A stretch of DNA of 64,000 bases from Vreelandella azerica (lineage in GTDB: Bacteria; Pseudomonadota; Gammaproteobacteria; Pseudomonadales; Halomonadaceae), in the NCBI RefSeq assembly GCF_013112225.1, contig NZ_JABFHI010000001.1, positions 186,001 to 250,000 on the forward strand, given 5' to 3'. A model generated the notes under the pieces. That model did no database searches. It was not told the DNA's origin and was given only the letters and a program-made list of their open reading frames with translations. Positions within the stretch are counted from its first letter, which is position 1. Every line of letters starts with the position of its first letter. Of this stretch, positions 27,979-38,439 are shown piece after piece. The translations under genes were made by a program, and so were the position numbers.

Positions 27979-29201
27979 ATGAGTGAGCACAGGGTAAGTA
28001 GCGAAAAAACGGCGGAAAGCGTTTCACTTCAGAAAGGTAGCAAAGGTGAAGTGTTCAAAGCGTTCTTGTTATTGGGGTTGAGCTCCTTTGGTGGCCCAGT
28101 GGCGCACCTTGGTTATTTTCGCCATGAGTTTGTGCAGCGTCGGCAATGGCTCAACGAAAAAGCCTACGCCGACCTGGTCGCGCTGTGCCAGTTTCTGCCC
28201 GGGCCTGCCAGCAGCCAGGTGGGTTTTGCGCTGGGTTTGATGCGCGCCGGCCCCTGGGGGCGGCACTGGCCTGGCTGGCGTTTACCTTGCCTTCCGCGTT
28301 TCTGCTGCTGGTATTTGCCCTGGGAGCTTCTCGACTGGATGGCCCTTTGGCCCAAGGGCTGGTGAGTGGCTTGAAAATAACGGCGGTTGCTATTGTAGCC
28401 CATGCAGTATGGGGAATGGCAAGGAACCTGTGCCCGGATAAAACCCGAACGGGAATCGCCCTGGCAGGCGTGTTTGCGGTGCTGCTCATTCATGGTCCAC
28501 TGGGCCAGATAAGTGCGATTCTGGTCGGCAGCCTGGCGGGGTGGCTGTTATGCCGTGAGGCGATTGAATCGCTGAGTGAATCTCTGACGTTTGATATTTC
28601 ACGCCGTGTCGGGCTGATCGCGCTCGGGCTTTTCGCTGCCTTGTTGTGTCTTCTGCCACTGGCGGCCAGCAGCACAGCCTGGCTAGAAGTAGTGGACGGT
28701 TTCTACCGTTCGGGAGCCCTGGTATTCGGCGGTGGCCATGTGGTGTTACCGCTGCTGGAAGCGGAAGTGGTGCAGTCAGGCTGGGTGAGTGCGGATGAGT
28801 TTCTGACCGGCTATGGCGCCGCCCAGGCGGTGCCAGGGCCGCTGTTCACCTTTGCCGCCTACCTGGGTGCTTTATTGCCAGGAGTTAATCCCCTGGTGGG
28901 CGCACTGTTGGCATTGCTGGCCATCTTTGTACCTGGTTTGCTGTTGCTGGTGGGCGTACTGCCTTTCTGGAATACCTTTCGCCAATGGCAGGGGGCTCAG
29001 GCGCTGATGCGTGGTGCCAATGCGGCCGTGGTGGGGATTCTGGCAGCAGCGCTCTATCAGCCTGTGTGGACCAATGCGATTATTGGGCCTTATGAGTTTG
29101 CGCTGGCCCTGAGCGGCTTTCTGCTCCTAAGCGTCTGGAAACTGCCAGCTTGGGCAGTAGTAATCGTCATGGCGCTCGGTGGTGCGGTCACAGCGTTTTG
29201 A
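27979..29201 (+). CDS. chrA: Chromate efflux transporter, frameshifted
   Basis: ChrA exports chromate across the inner membrane. The protein contains two homologous CHR halves: FLLLGLSSFGGPVAHLGYFR and CQFLPGPASSQVGFALG in the first, GALVFGGGHVVLPLLE and GYGAAQAVPGPLFTFAAYLG in the second, about a dozen membrane helices in all. The frame breaks in the C4 run 28251-28254; five C give RAGPLGAALAWLAF and about 407 residues, the usual long-chain ChrA length. It is divergent from kpsC and convergent with ttrA. Linkage to a chromate regulator is not visible. Confidence 0.9.
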
Positions 29202-29271
29202 ACAAAATGCTGCCGCATTCTGCGATTCGATTCTTTGAATGAATCGTCGGAGGGTTCAAAGCGTATGAAAG

Positions 29272-29299
29272 AAAACGCCCCCACAGGGTGAAGGCGTTC
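29272..29299 (-). terminator. Probable terminator after ttrA
   Basis: AACGCC (29274-29279) pairs with GGCGTT (29293-29298); on the minus strand a GTTTTC tail follows. It lies between convergent chrA and ttrA and could serve both. Confidence 0.5.
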
Positions 29300-29314
29300 A
29301 AAAGAGACCATCAT

Positions 29315-32300
29315 TCAGGCGCGGCTGACTTTGACCGGTAACCCCTGACGCACGCTGGCGCCGCTGATCGGTTCCAGCCAGGTGCCATCTACATTACGGG
29401 TCGGGTCCTTGAACCCCAGGTCATTGATATTGATTCCTGCTCGCATCCACGGCATATCCGGCTGAGACTGGCCATCAATCTCATGGGGGTGGCGCCCAGG
29501 TCGCGGTGGCCATATCCGTGCTCGATTCCCAATGAACCGGGTATGACGCTCTCGCTGACCAGCGCCAGGCCGACCACGCTACCACCCGGGCTTTCAATCC
29601 GGATGGTATCGCCATGCTGGATGCCAAAGCGTTCGGCGTCCTGGCGATGCATCTGGACCGGATTGTAGGGCTTGATCATGCGCAGCCGTTCGTTGCCAAT
29701 CGCGTAGGAATTCATCAGGTTGGATTTGAATGAGAACGCCAGCAGCGGCCATTCCTGCTCGTTAAACACCTCACGCATGGGTGTCTTGTCGGCCATCAGC
29801 GGCAGGCTGTGGCGGGGAACTCCGCTGTTATGCTGGCCGCTGGTGGTATCAATGCTGGTGCCCACGGTTTCGTTATAGATACACAGCGTCCTGCGCCAGA
29901 CGCTGGTTAACCGCTCGCCCTTGAAGTGGTCGCTGAAATCTTCAAAACGTCCGCCCCGCGCATAGAGGTAGGCCACCGGGCCGCGCTCTTCCGGCTTCAG
30001 GGTGCGTTCGACCTTGCCCAACAGGGGCGCAATGCCGCTGTGAGCGATATCGGATTCGTCAGCTTCCGGTAGTGGCTCGTTTTGAAAGGCAATGTTGGCC
30101 GCAGCGCGCAGGTAATAGTCTTCTGCCCGGTTGAGCGGATGCAGATTGCCATCGGCATCGGGAATGGCATTATCGCCGAAACCGGCCAGCCCCAGGCGCT
30201 TGGCCACGGCAATGAAAAAGCTGTCCAGGGATACCGGCTCGCCCTCGGCCGATTTTTGCTGGCGCGGTTCAACCACTGGCCAACAGGCGGTGGTCATCTT
30301 GCCGAGGGCGCCTTTCCAGGCACCCGAGAAGCCCCAGACTTCATACATCACAGAATCAGGAACGATGTAGTCTGCGTAGCGGTTGGTCTCGTTGATAAAC
30401 CCATCGACCGCTACAAAAAGCCCCAGACGTTTGGGGTCCTTAAGCTTGTCGGCAATCAGGGTTTCAAGGCCGGCCTGACCATAGATGGGGTTGGCCATGC
30501 AGCCGATCAGCGCCTTGATCGGGTAGGGGTAGCCATCCAGCGCCGAAGGCAGGTGCTCGGTGAGGGTCGGGGGTGCAAAGGAGCGCCAGGGAGCCTTGGC
30601 CGGATAAGGGTTCTCACCGGCGGCCACCTTGCGCTGATATTCCGATGACTTTTCATAGGGAAAGCGCGAGCGCGACAGAAAAACCCCCTTGGGGCCACGC
30701 TTGCCGGGGAAGTTGGCCAGGTCATAGCGCGGGCCCTGGCCGGTGCCATTAAAGGTGCCACCGCCGACGGCGCTGCCGCCTTTCATATTGTAGTTGCCCG
30801 CCAGGAGATTAAGCATCTGTACGCTGAAAGCTGCATAGAAGCCATTGCCGGACATCATGCCGCCGTGGCAGTTGACCGCCGCACGGCGGCCATGCCGGGC
30901 AAAGCGCTGGGCCAGTTCGGTAATGGTGTCTGCGTCAATGCCGCAGTGGCTGGCATAGGTGGCTAGATCATATTCATCAGCAGCGTCGCGCAGCAGGGTC
31001 AGGCTGCTCTTGACCCGAACGTCGCTGCCATCGGCCAGGGTGGCTGCCTGATCCACAAACAGCTCAGCGGTCATGGCGCTTTCACAGGTGACCAGGCTGT
31101 CATCCGCGACCACCATAGGCACATCGGACTCACTGCCCGTACCGGCACGCCCGAGATCACTGGCGCGCAGAAAATGCCCGAAGCGCGGGTGTTCCGGGGT
31201 ATCAATCACCAGATGGGTGGCATTGGAATGGGTGGCTTCACCCGCCGCATCGGCGGCCGCCTTGCCGGGCAACTCGAGAAATGCCCGGTTGTAGCCATCG
31301 TTATGCAGTAGCCACTGGATCACTGCCATGCCAAAGGCACTGTCGCTGCCGGGCTTGATGGGCACCCAGCGATTGTGATCAGCCGCGTGGGACACTGACG
31401 CATTCAGGCCAGGATCAATCACCACGTAATCCAGAGTTCCTTGAGCGCGGGCCTGAGCAATCAAACGGCCCTGACGCTTGAAGGGATTACCGGCCTGGCT
31501 GGGCGCGGTGCCGATATACATGATGAACTCGGCATGTTGGATATCTGGCTTGACGTGAGCATTCTTGCCAAGATCATTCATCACCGCCCCGGATCCCATA
31601 CGGAACGCCAGCCCGCAGTAGGAACCGTGGTGGCCATAGTTGCGAGTGCCGAAGGCATTGAAGGCAAACCGCTTGAGCAGGGCGGAGCGTCCGTAATCGG
31701 TGGCTTCCATGACCATCAGCTGGTTGGCTTTGGGGCCGTATTCCGGGTTATTCGGGTCGATCAGGGTATCATGATCATGAATGGCCCTGAGGCCCTCGAT
31801 CTGGCCTTCCCCAAACAGGTCGCCACCCTCACAGATTTCTTCGATCAGCTGCTCAAAAGAGATCTTTTGCCAGCGGCGTTCGCCACGTCCGCCCACCCGC
31901 TTGAGGCAGTGGTCAACCCGGTAAGGGTTATCCAGCTGGCTCATCATGGCGTTGCCACGAGCGCAGGCGGTGGAGCGGTTCTGCTGGCCCTGATCGCCAT
32001 AGGCGCTGACGCTGCGCAAGGCGTCAATCACGGGTGTACGCATGGGCAGATGCTCATCCGCGGAAAGCGGGTGATAAGGGTTGCCGGAGACGCGGAGAAC
32101 CTTCTCGGTGGTGTTATCAATACGTACCCGCACGCCGCACTTGGTGGTGCAGCCGTAGCAGATCGTAAAGGCGGTACGCTGATCGGGGTTGAGGGTCAGC
32201 TCGCCGCTATCAAGATCAACCTGATATTCAGGCGCCAGTGAGTTGCCATGAATGGGATGCTGAGGCTTTTCCCCAGCGCTGCCACTGACGCCCTTGGCCA

Positions 32301-32409
32301 TTTTCAGCAGCGGGTCGGCGTAACCCACCCCAAAGGTGGCTGCGCCCCCGGCGGCGGCCGCGCCCTTCAGAAAGCGCCGACGTGAGGTGTTGACGTTAGA
32401 ATTAGCCAT
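29315..32409 (-). CDS. ttrA: Tetrathionate reductase catalytic subunit (molybdopterin), frameshifted near the end
   Basis: TtrA is the periplasmic Mo-bisMGD subunit that reduces tetrathionate to thiosulfate. ATG 32409 has AAGGAG upstream and gives a Tat signal, SRRRFLKGAAAAGGAATFG. The [4Fe-4S] cysteines are C84, C87, C91 and C149, and C265 in HHGSYCG is the likely Mo ligand. A missing C in the G5 run 29485-29489 (plus-strand) shifts the end; repaired, it reads ATPHEIDGQSQPDMPW to TGA at 29315-29317, about 1031 residues. It lies last in a ttrBCA order as in Salmonella. Selenate or arsenate reductases of the same clade are alternatives. Confidence 0.85.
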
Positions 32410-33594
32410 GACGAGGGGCTCCTTGAATAGCAGAGTTGGCGGAAGACTGTGCGTTGGAAGGGAAGCCGGATGGGGTGACAGGCCCCCTTGCTGCGCCTGA
32501 CGCCAGGGAACGAAAAGATCAATAATCAGCACGGCAGCCAGCCATAGCCCGAAGGTGCCGACAATGCCCAGAAGGCCCGATGAACCGGCGGGAATACCGT
32601 AGTGATGGAAGCCAGCGCTATGGCGGGCGACGGTCTGCACATCCATAAGCACTACCCAGCGGAACATCCAGCCCATGTGCAGGGCGAACAGGCCGATAAG
32701 CCATGCCCAGGCCATAAGGCTCGCCTGCTCACCCGCTGGCCGGGTCAGCGCCCAGACAACGGCTGCAAACAGCGCCACGCCCGAGATCGCGCCCCATAGA
32801 GCGGTATTGCGCCAGGAACTGCTATAGCGCACAGATTCCAGGGCGGCAGCCACCGAGCCTGAATCAGCCAGCAAGCCGTTGAGCAACCAGCCGATGGCGA
32901 TGAAAGCAGCGACACCGCCGCTTGCCAGCAGGGTCTTGAGCATGAAGCGGTTAGTGTCTTCATTCTTGATACCGCTGAGACGGTTGAGCACCAAGATCAG
33001 GCCTGCTGCGCTGATAAAACCGGTGGCGATCAGCATGGGAGGCAGCCACAGGGTGTTCCATAACGGCCGCGCCTTGACGATGGCAATCTCAGCACCGGTG
33101 TACAGCATGATGCCGGTGGACAGCACCAGGGCAGCCAGGCCCACAACAGCCACCCACCATTTTGGGGTAGGGCTGCTGCCAAAAGATGCCAGCCGGGCAA
33201 GCAGCCCTGACAGGCCAGCGGCATCGCGGTTTGCCTGTAGCGCCGGGCGCCAGGCCAGCCAGCTCAGTGCCAGCACGCTGACCACATAAAGGGGCAGGAT
33301 CAGGCTGCCAATCGACATCCACGAAGTGCTGTTGGCATAGGCGTAGAAATGCCAGAAGCGTAACGGCTGATGAAGATCCGCGAGCAGGGCAACCGGTGCC
33401 ACCAGCGTGGTGGTGATGCAGGCCAGCAGCGCCAGCCGTGCGGTAGCTAACCAGCGGGTTTTGCCCAGCATCAGGGCTGGGGCTGCGAGCCACAGGCTGG
33501 CGTAGGAAAGCGCGATCATGAAGAAATACTGCACCGCCCAGGGGTACCAGGCGATATCATAACGTGGAGCGAGTAGCTCAATGGTGGAATTCAT
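32402..33594 (-). CDS. ttrC: Tetrathionate reductase membrane subunit, NrfD family, frameshifted
   Basis: TtrC is the quinol-oxidising membrane anchor. From ATG 33594 the protein has nine or so membrane helices of the NrfD/PsrC fold. As given it runs in frame into ttrA, creating an apparent 1400-residue fusion. The C5 run 32483-32487 explains this: six C give RQAQQGGPVTPSGFPSNAQ and a stop TAA inside ATGGCTAA, overlapping the ttrA start by 8 bases, with 397 residues. The ttrA start also has its own ribosome binding site, so I infer two genes. Start overlaps the ttrB end by 17 bases. Confidence 0.85.
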
Positions 33595-34354
33595 AACCCA
33601 TCTCCTGGCCTTGGGGGTCGAGAACTTCGAGGGCAACCGGCTCGGCGTTCGGGCGTGTCACGAAGCGTTCATCCATGCCCAGATAAAACACCTGAGGAAA
33701 GGTGTTCTTTTCCGGCTGGAGCACCATCAGCTCGCTTCTGTGTTCTTCCAGCATGCGGCTGATCTGGCTGTCCGGGTTGCGCATGTCGCCAATGATGCGC
33801 GCACCGCCCACGCAACTTTCCACACAGGCAGGTAACAGGCCAGCTTCCAGGCGATGGGCACAGAAGGTGCACTTATCGGCTGTCTGGGTTTTATCGTTGA
33901 TAAAGCGGGCATCGTAGGGGCAGGCGTTGACGCAATAGGCGCAGCCTACGCAGCGGTCGCTATCAACGACGACAATGCCATCGCGCTGCTGGTAAGTGGC
34001 CTCTACCGGGCAGACCGGCACGCAGGGTGGGTTCTCGCAGTGATTACACAGGCGTGGCAGCATGAAGGTGGCCAGCTCGCCGCTGTCCTGATGCTCGATT
34101 TCATACTGGGCGACCGTGGTACGAAACTTGCCAAGTGGCGCATCGTTTTCAATATGGCAGGAAACTGTACAGGCTTGGCAGCCAATGCACTGGCGCAGGT
34201 CAATCAGCATGCCATAGCGTTTGTCGGGATCGCCTTCACGGCGGGGTGGTTGGCTATTGATACCGGCGTGGGCCACGCCTGATAGCGGAACCAGTGCCGC
34301 ACCGGCGCTGAGACGTGCCAGCTGGCCAAGCAATGAGCGGCGTATGGGATCCAT
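33578..34354 (-). CDS. ttrB: Tetrathionate reductase iron-sulfur subunit
   Basis: TtrB carries electrons from TtrC to TtrA. The 258-residue protein begins with a twin-arginine signal (IRRSLLGQLARLSAGAALV) and contains four ferredoxin-type cysteine groups: CIGCQACTVSC, CNHCENPPCVPVC, CVGCAYCVNAC, and CTFC with CVESC, enough for four [4Fe-4S] clusters. The segments DKRYGMLIDLRQCIGC and AGLLPACVESCVGGARIIGD are close to known TtrB. ATG 34354 has AGGAGG upstream. It is the first gene of ttrBCA; no ttrRS sensor pair is adjacent. Confidence 0.9.
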   Translation of the reverse strand: MDPIRRSLLGQLARLSAGAALVPLSGVAHAGINSQPPRREGDPDKRYGMLIDLRQCIGCQACTVSCHIENDAPLGKFRTTVAQYEIEHQDSGELATFMLPRLCNHCENPPCVPVCPVEATYQQRDGIVVVDSDRCVGCAYCVNACPYDARFINDKTQTADKCTFCAHRLEAGLLPACVESCVGGARIIGDMRNPDSQISRMLEEHRSELMVLQPEKNTFPQVFYLGMDERFVTRPNAEPVALEVLDPQGQEMGYEFHH

Positions 34355-34464
34355 GATGCCTCCTGAATATAAAAACTGATTAACAATCAGGTTACGCTGA
34401 ACGCCCATAAGCCGCTTGACACGTATCAAGGAAGGAGGTCGGTTTTATTAATGTTCAGTTAATA

Positions 34465-34513
34465 GTGAATGGTGAGGGGTGAATGGTGAGAGGTGAATGG
34501 TGAGAGGTGAGAG
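34465..34513. repeat. Three and a half 14-bp tandem repeats
   Basis: GTGAATGGTGAGRG occurs at 34465, 34479 and 34493, followed by a half unit GTGAGAG at 34507. The array lies between the ttrB promoter region and the terminator of the HTH gene. It may be neutral, or may bind a regulator. Confidence 0.85.
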
Positions 34514-34523
34514 CACCAGAAAA

Positions 34524-34552
34524 TAAAAAACCAGCCGCTGGGGCTGGTTGGG
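34524..34552 (-). terminator. Terminator of the small HTH gene
   Basis: AACCAGCC (34529-34536) and GGCTGGTT (34542-34549) form an 8-bp stem. On the minus strand the stem is followed by TTTTTTATTTT. Confidence 0.85.
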
Positions 34553-34584
34553 ATGAAAATCGGTTTAGCTGAGAAATTGGATCA

Positions 34585-34864
34585 TTAATGAAAAGATGTC
34601 TGCGCCTCCAAGGTGCTGCGCAGTTGATGCAGCTCATCAATATTAAGATGCTCAAGGCGCCCGGCCAGCAGATCGCTGATCTTCTGCACTGGAAGACCAG
34701 CTTGCCGTGCGATATCCCGGCTGGCTAGCTCGGAAACGGCAATATGACGAGTGATAATACGCATCAAACGTGCGTTTTTCAAGTTCCCTGACGTCTAGTT
34801 CGTCAGGGCAGCTTCGCGGAGGGTCGGAAATATCCGCATGCGCAGAAAGGCGTACCGTACTCAT
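34585..34864 (-). CDS. Small XRE-type helix-turn-helix protein, frameshifted
   Basis: The C-terminal 60 residues read ELASRDIARQAGLPVQKISD and LLAGRLEHLNIDELHQLRST, a helix-turn-helix of the XRE/HTH_37 type often found in antitoxins. A longer form begins at ATG 34864 with GGAG six bases upstream, MSTVRLSAHADISDPPRSC; it joins the HTH frame if one base is removed from the C3 run 34786-34788 (DVRNLKNARLMRI), giving 92 residues. Alternatively TTG 34782 starts a 65-residue protein. It is upstream of ttrB on the same strand, separated by a terminator. No toxin gene is adjacent. Function unknown. Confidence 0.6.
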
Positions 34865-35025
34865 GATGCTCCATCAGTCAGAAGTGACCTGCACACAATG
34901 ACGCGTGACGAAATGCTTTTCAATACTTCTTCACGCTAAATTTCAACCTTCTCGTTTATGCGCTGTTTGTGGCGTGCTCTGGTAGACTATGCGCTTTAAT
35001 TTTCAAGCGACCCGAGGAATGAAAC

Positions 35026-35532
35026 ATGGCAGCGAACAGCGCGCCCCGCGTTGGGGTGATTATGGGATCAAAGTCTGACTGGCCGGTTATGGAGTACGCC
35101 GTACAGATGTTGGAAAAACTCGGCGTTGACTATGAAACCCGCGTGGTATCGGCGCATCGTACCCCGGATCTGCTGTTCGACTATGCTAAAGGCGCCGCTG
35201 AACGCGGCCTGCAGGTGATTGTGGCCGGTGCCGGTGGCGCTGCGCACCTGCCGGGGATGGTGGCCTCCCAGACGCCGCTGCCGGTGTTGGGTGTGCCGGT
35301 GGAGTCCAAGGCGCTGAAAGGCCTTGATTCCCTGCTGTCCATCGCTCAGATGCCGGGTGGCATTGCCGTGGGCACCCTGGCTATTGGCAAGGCAGGCGCC
35401 ACCAATGCAGGGCTTCTGGCCGCGCAGATTGTTGGGTTGCAAGATGCTGACGTGCGTGCTGCTGTCGAAAAGTTTCGCGCTGAACAGACTCAGGCGGTGC
35501 TGGATAACCCCGACCCGCGTCCCCATGATTAG
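35026..35532 (+). CDS. purE: N5-carboxyaminoimidazole ribonucleotide mutase
   Basis: PurE converts N5-CAIR to CAIR in purine synthesis. The class I signature is complete: [45 protein letters not shown], and [19 protein letters not shown]. It has 168 residues, with GAGGA before ATG 35026. purK follows 27 bases downstream as an operon. Confidence 0.95.
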   Translation: MAANSAPRVGVIMGSKSDWPVMEYAVQMLEKLGVDYETRVVSAHRTPDLLFDYAKGAAERGLQVIVAGAGGAAHLPGMVASQTPLPVLGVPVESKALKGLDSLLSIAQMPGGIAVGTLAIGKAGATNAGLLAAQIVGLQDADVRAAVEKFRAEQTQAVLDNPDPRPHD

Positions 35533-35559
35533 TCACCCACGATTAAAAGGAGCAACGTC

Positions 35560-36675
35560 ATGAATATTGGCATTCTGGGTGCCGGGCAGCTTGGCCAGAT
35601 GCTGGCGCTGGCAGGCTATCCGCTGGGCAACCGCTTTACTTTCCTGGATACCACCGGCAAGCCGAGTGCCGACATTGGTGAGGTGGTGATTGACCCCGAT
35701 AACCAGCATCTGGCTGCATTTCTCGACAAGGTTGATGTGGTGACCTATGAATTCGAGCACCTGCCGGTGGCCTTGGTGCGCGAAATTGAACAGCACAAGC
35801 CGGTCTACCCTAGCAGCCGGGCCATTGAAGTATGCCAGAACCGAGTAGAGGAAAAGACGCTGTTTGACCGTCTGGGCATTCCAACGCCAGCGTATCGGGT
35901 GGTGGCAAGTGCTGCCGAGCTTGAAGCTGCAGCGGGTGAGTTGGGTTGCCCTGTGGTCGCAAAGTCGGTCACCGAGGGTTATGACGGCAAAGGCCAGGCG
36001 GTGCTCAGAAAGCCCAGCGAGGCGGCCAGCGCCTGGGCGACAATTGGTCATTCACAGCTGATCGTGGAAGCCTTTGTGGATTTTGTCCGCGAGGTCTCGA
36101 TCATAGCGGTACGCGGGCGCGATGGCAGTGTGAAATGCTACCCGATGGCGGAAAACCAGCACCTTGATGGCATTCTGCGCTATTCGGCCGCACCGCTGCC
36201 AGATCTTGACGTCGGTGTGCAACAAACGGCTGACCGCTATATCCAGGCCCTGCTTGATGAGCTGGATTATGTCGGCGTGCTGGCCCTTGAGTTGTTCCAG
36301 AGCCGGGAGGGGACGCTGCTGGCCAATGAAATGGCGCCTCGGGTGCATAACTCTGGCCACTGGACCATGGATGGCGCCATCACCAGTCAGTTCGAAAATC
36401 ACCTGCGCGCCATTCAGGGTCTGCCGCTGGGGGAAACCCGCGCTTTGGCACCTACCTGTATGGTGAATGTGATTGGGCGTGAACCTTCAAGTGTCGAAGT
36501 CCTGAAGCTGCCCAACGCCCACCTGCACCGCTACGGCAAAGGCGAGCGGGCTGGGCGCAAGCTGGGGCATATCAACCTGCTGGCCGGCAGCCATGCCGAA
36601 CTGATGGCCAAAACACGTGACTGCGCCAAGCTGTTGCCGGACGCGCCCGCGCCCCATATGACCTTTGATACATAA
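35560..36675 (+). CDS. purK: N5-carboxyaminoimidazole ribonucleotide synthase
   Basis: PurK uses ATP and bicarbonate to carboxylate AIR, supplying PurE. The ATP-grasp protein of 371 residues shows GILGAGQLGQMLALAG, VTYEFEHLP, SVTEGYDGKGQAVL and NEMAPRVHNSGHWT. Its frame is intact. A long hairpin ends the operon. Confidence 0.95.
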   Translation: MNIGILGAGQLGQMLALAGYPLGNRFTFLDTTGKPSADIGEVVIDPDNQHLAAFLDKVDVVTYEFEHLPVALVREIEQHKPVYPSSRAIEVCQNRVEEKTLFDRLGIPTPAYRVVASAAELEAAAGELGCPVVAKSVTEGYDGKGQAVLRKPSEAASAWATIGHSQLIVEAFVDFVREVSIIAVRGRDGSVKCYPMAENQHLDGILRYSAAPLPDLDVGVQQTADRYIQALLDELDYVGVLALELFQSREGTLLANEMAPRVHNSGHWTMDGAITSQFENHLRAIQGLPLGETRALAPTCMVNVIGREPSSVEVLKLPNAHLHRYGKGERAGRKLGHINLLAGSHAELMAKTRDCAKLLPDAPAPHMTFDT

Positions 36676-36741
36676 GCCTGATACATAAGCCCTTCTTTCG
36701 GCGGCGGATATTAACGCACCAAAGTGGGTGTTGCAGTAAGC

Positions 36742-36780
36742 AAAAACGCCTCTCCAGCCATTAGTGGAGAGGCGTTTGTA
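36742..36780 (-). terminator. Terminator between purK and the amino acid ABC operon
   Basis: AAACGCCTCTCCA (36744-36756) pairs with TGGAGAGGCGTTT (36765-36777). The minus strand continues into TTTTTG, so it best serves the ABC operon; it may act on both convergent transcripts. Confidence 0.85.
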
Positions 36781-36809
36781 TCATCAGACCGACTGTCAGT
36801 TAAGCCAGC

Positions 36810-37576
36810 TTATTTCGCGTCAAAGTAGCGGTTGTAGATTTCATCGTAAGTGCCGTCTTCCTGCAGTGTGGCCAGCGCTTCGTTGAACTGCTCGGCGAGC
36901 GCTTCATCGCGCTGGCGGAAGGCAATCCCGAAGCCATCACCAAAGTATTCCTTCGGCTCAGTGACCATTTCACCCACCACCTTGTAGGCGCGATTATCGC
37001 TTTGCAGCAAGGTTGACTGACCGACCGGATAATCCAGGAAGACGATATCCAGGCGCTGTGCTTCCATATCCAGCACCATATCGTCGGCGGTGGAGTAGCG
37101 GTTGACATCCGCGACGTCGCCGAACATATCGGTGACGTAGTTATCCTGCAGGGTGCCGCGCTGAACGCCGATGGTGAGGCCATCCAGCGATGCTTCTGTT
37201 GTGTCGGTCAGCTCACTGCCTTCCGGTGCAAACCAGGCAGAGGGCGGCTGGAAGTAGGGCTCAGAAAACAGGACCTGCTCACGGCGCTGCTCATTGATGG
37301 TCATGGATGACATGATGGCGTCGTATTTACGTGACAAAAGGCCTGGGATGATGCCGTCCCAACCTTGTACCACCCACTCGCAATCAATGCCGATCTCGGC
37401 ACACAGGGCGTTGCCCAGGTCGATATCAAAGCCGGTCAGTTCACCGTCCGGCGTACGGTATTCCATTGGCTCGTAGGGAACGTCCACGCCAATGCGGATC
37501 TCGTCGTAATCCCGTGCCTGTGCGCTGGTAGCGGCAATGGCCAGGCCAAGCAGTGAAGTCGTCAGTATTTTTTCAT
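36810..37576 (-). CDS. Basic amino acid ABC transporter substrate-binding protein, frameshifted at codon 3
   Basis: This periplasmic binding protein (family 3) follows the Arg/Lys/Orn/His type: RIGVDVPYEPMEYRTPDGEL, GFDIDLGNALCAEIG, WDGIIPGLLSRKYDAIMSSM, and DIVFLDYPVG. The true start appears to be ATG 37576 with GGAG upstream, but it runs at once into a stop because the T6 run 37568-37573 (plus strand) lacks one base. Seven A would give MKKILTTSLLGLAIAATSAQA, a normal signal peptide, and 255 residues. It is the last gene of an operon with two permeases and an ATPase. Confidence 0.87.
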
Positions 37577-37710
37577 TGTCAATCTCCAGTTTGAACGTGC
37601 ACACCCGTAAAAGTGTTCGCGTTTAAATTAACTCACTCAGGCATGAATGCCAAAAGTCTGGTCAACGTTTGAACTAACGTTTGTTTCACCTTGATCTGAG
37701 ACACGTTAGC

Positions 37711-38439
37711 TCACGACATGGGCTGTAAATGCGCCAGCAGCTTTTTCTCCAGATAACGGAAAAAGTACAGAATCGCAAAGGTCAGGCACAGATAGATGGC
37801 CGCGACAAACAGAAAGGCTTCGAAAGGCGCATAAAAGCGCGCATAGACAAAGCGGGCGGCGCCGGTCAGATCCATGATGGTCACCACGCTGGCAATCGCG
37901 CTGGCGTGGAGCATGAAAATCACTTCATTGCCGTAAGCGGGCAAGGCGCGGCGGAAGGCGCTGGGCAAGACTACGCGCCTGAGCATCAGGTTAGTGGACA
38001 TACCGTAGGCACGTGCTGCTTCGATTTCCCCTTTGGGCGTTGACTTGATGGCGCCACGGAAAATTTCTGTGGTGTACGCCGCCGTATTCAGGGTGAAGGC
38101 AATCAGTGCTGGCATGAAAGGATCTTCCAGAATCACCCACAGCCAGGTTTCCTGAATGCCATCAACAAAGACGACGCCGTAGTAAATCAGGTAGAGCTGA
38201 ATCAGCAGCGGTGTGCCGCGAAACACATAGGTATAGGCGAAAATCGGCCATTTGATCCAGCCGCGCTTGGAGCTGCGGCCAATCGCCAGTGGCACCGCCA
38301 GCACCAGGCCAATTAGCAGGGATAGAAATACCAGTTGAACGGTGACCGTCAATCCTTCGGTGTAATAAGAAAGCGTTTGCAGGGTGAAGATACTGTTATC
38401 GGCCAGCAATGCTTCAAGCTGAGTCATTAGAGCATCCAT
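37711..38439 (-). CDS. Amino acid ABC transporter permease (HisM/ArtM type)
   Basis: A 242-residue inner-membrane permease with the EAA loop (GEIEAARAYGMSTNLMLRRVVLP) and FRGTPLLIQLYLIYYG, typical of polar amino acid permeases. About five membrane helices are predicted. Its ATG overlaps the stop of the preceding permease. Together the two permeases form the channel for the basic amino acid system. Confidence 0.88.
   Translation of the reverse strand: MDALMTQLEALLADNSIFTLQTLSYYTEGLTVTVQLVFLSLLIGLVLAVPLAIGRSSKRGWIKWPIFAYTYVFRGTPLLIQLYLIYYGVVFVDGIQETWLWVILEDPFMPALIAFTLNTAAYTTEIFRGAIKSTPKGEIEAARAYGMSTNLMLRRVVLPSAFRRALPAYGNEVIFMLHASAIASVVTIMDLTGAARFVYARFYAPFEAFLFVAAIYLCLTFAILYFFRYLEKKLLAHLQPMS

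Noticed and set aside
31441-32241. Plus-strand open frame of 266 codons opposite ttrA
   Set aside because: It is an antisense shadow in a GC-rich gene with no recognisable domain or ribosome binding site.
29389-33636. A 1415-residue single protein combining NrfD and molybdopterin domains
   Set aside because: It depends on a C5 run that, with one more base, yields the usual overlapping ttrC and ttrA genes; the internal ribosome binding site and Tat signal support two proteins.
34465-34513. CRISPR-like or attachment-site repeats
   Set aside because: The 14-base units are directly adjacent without spacers and there is no integrase nearby.
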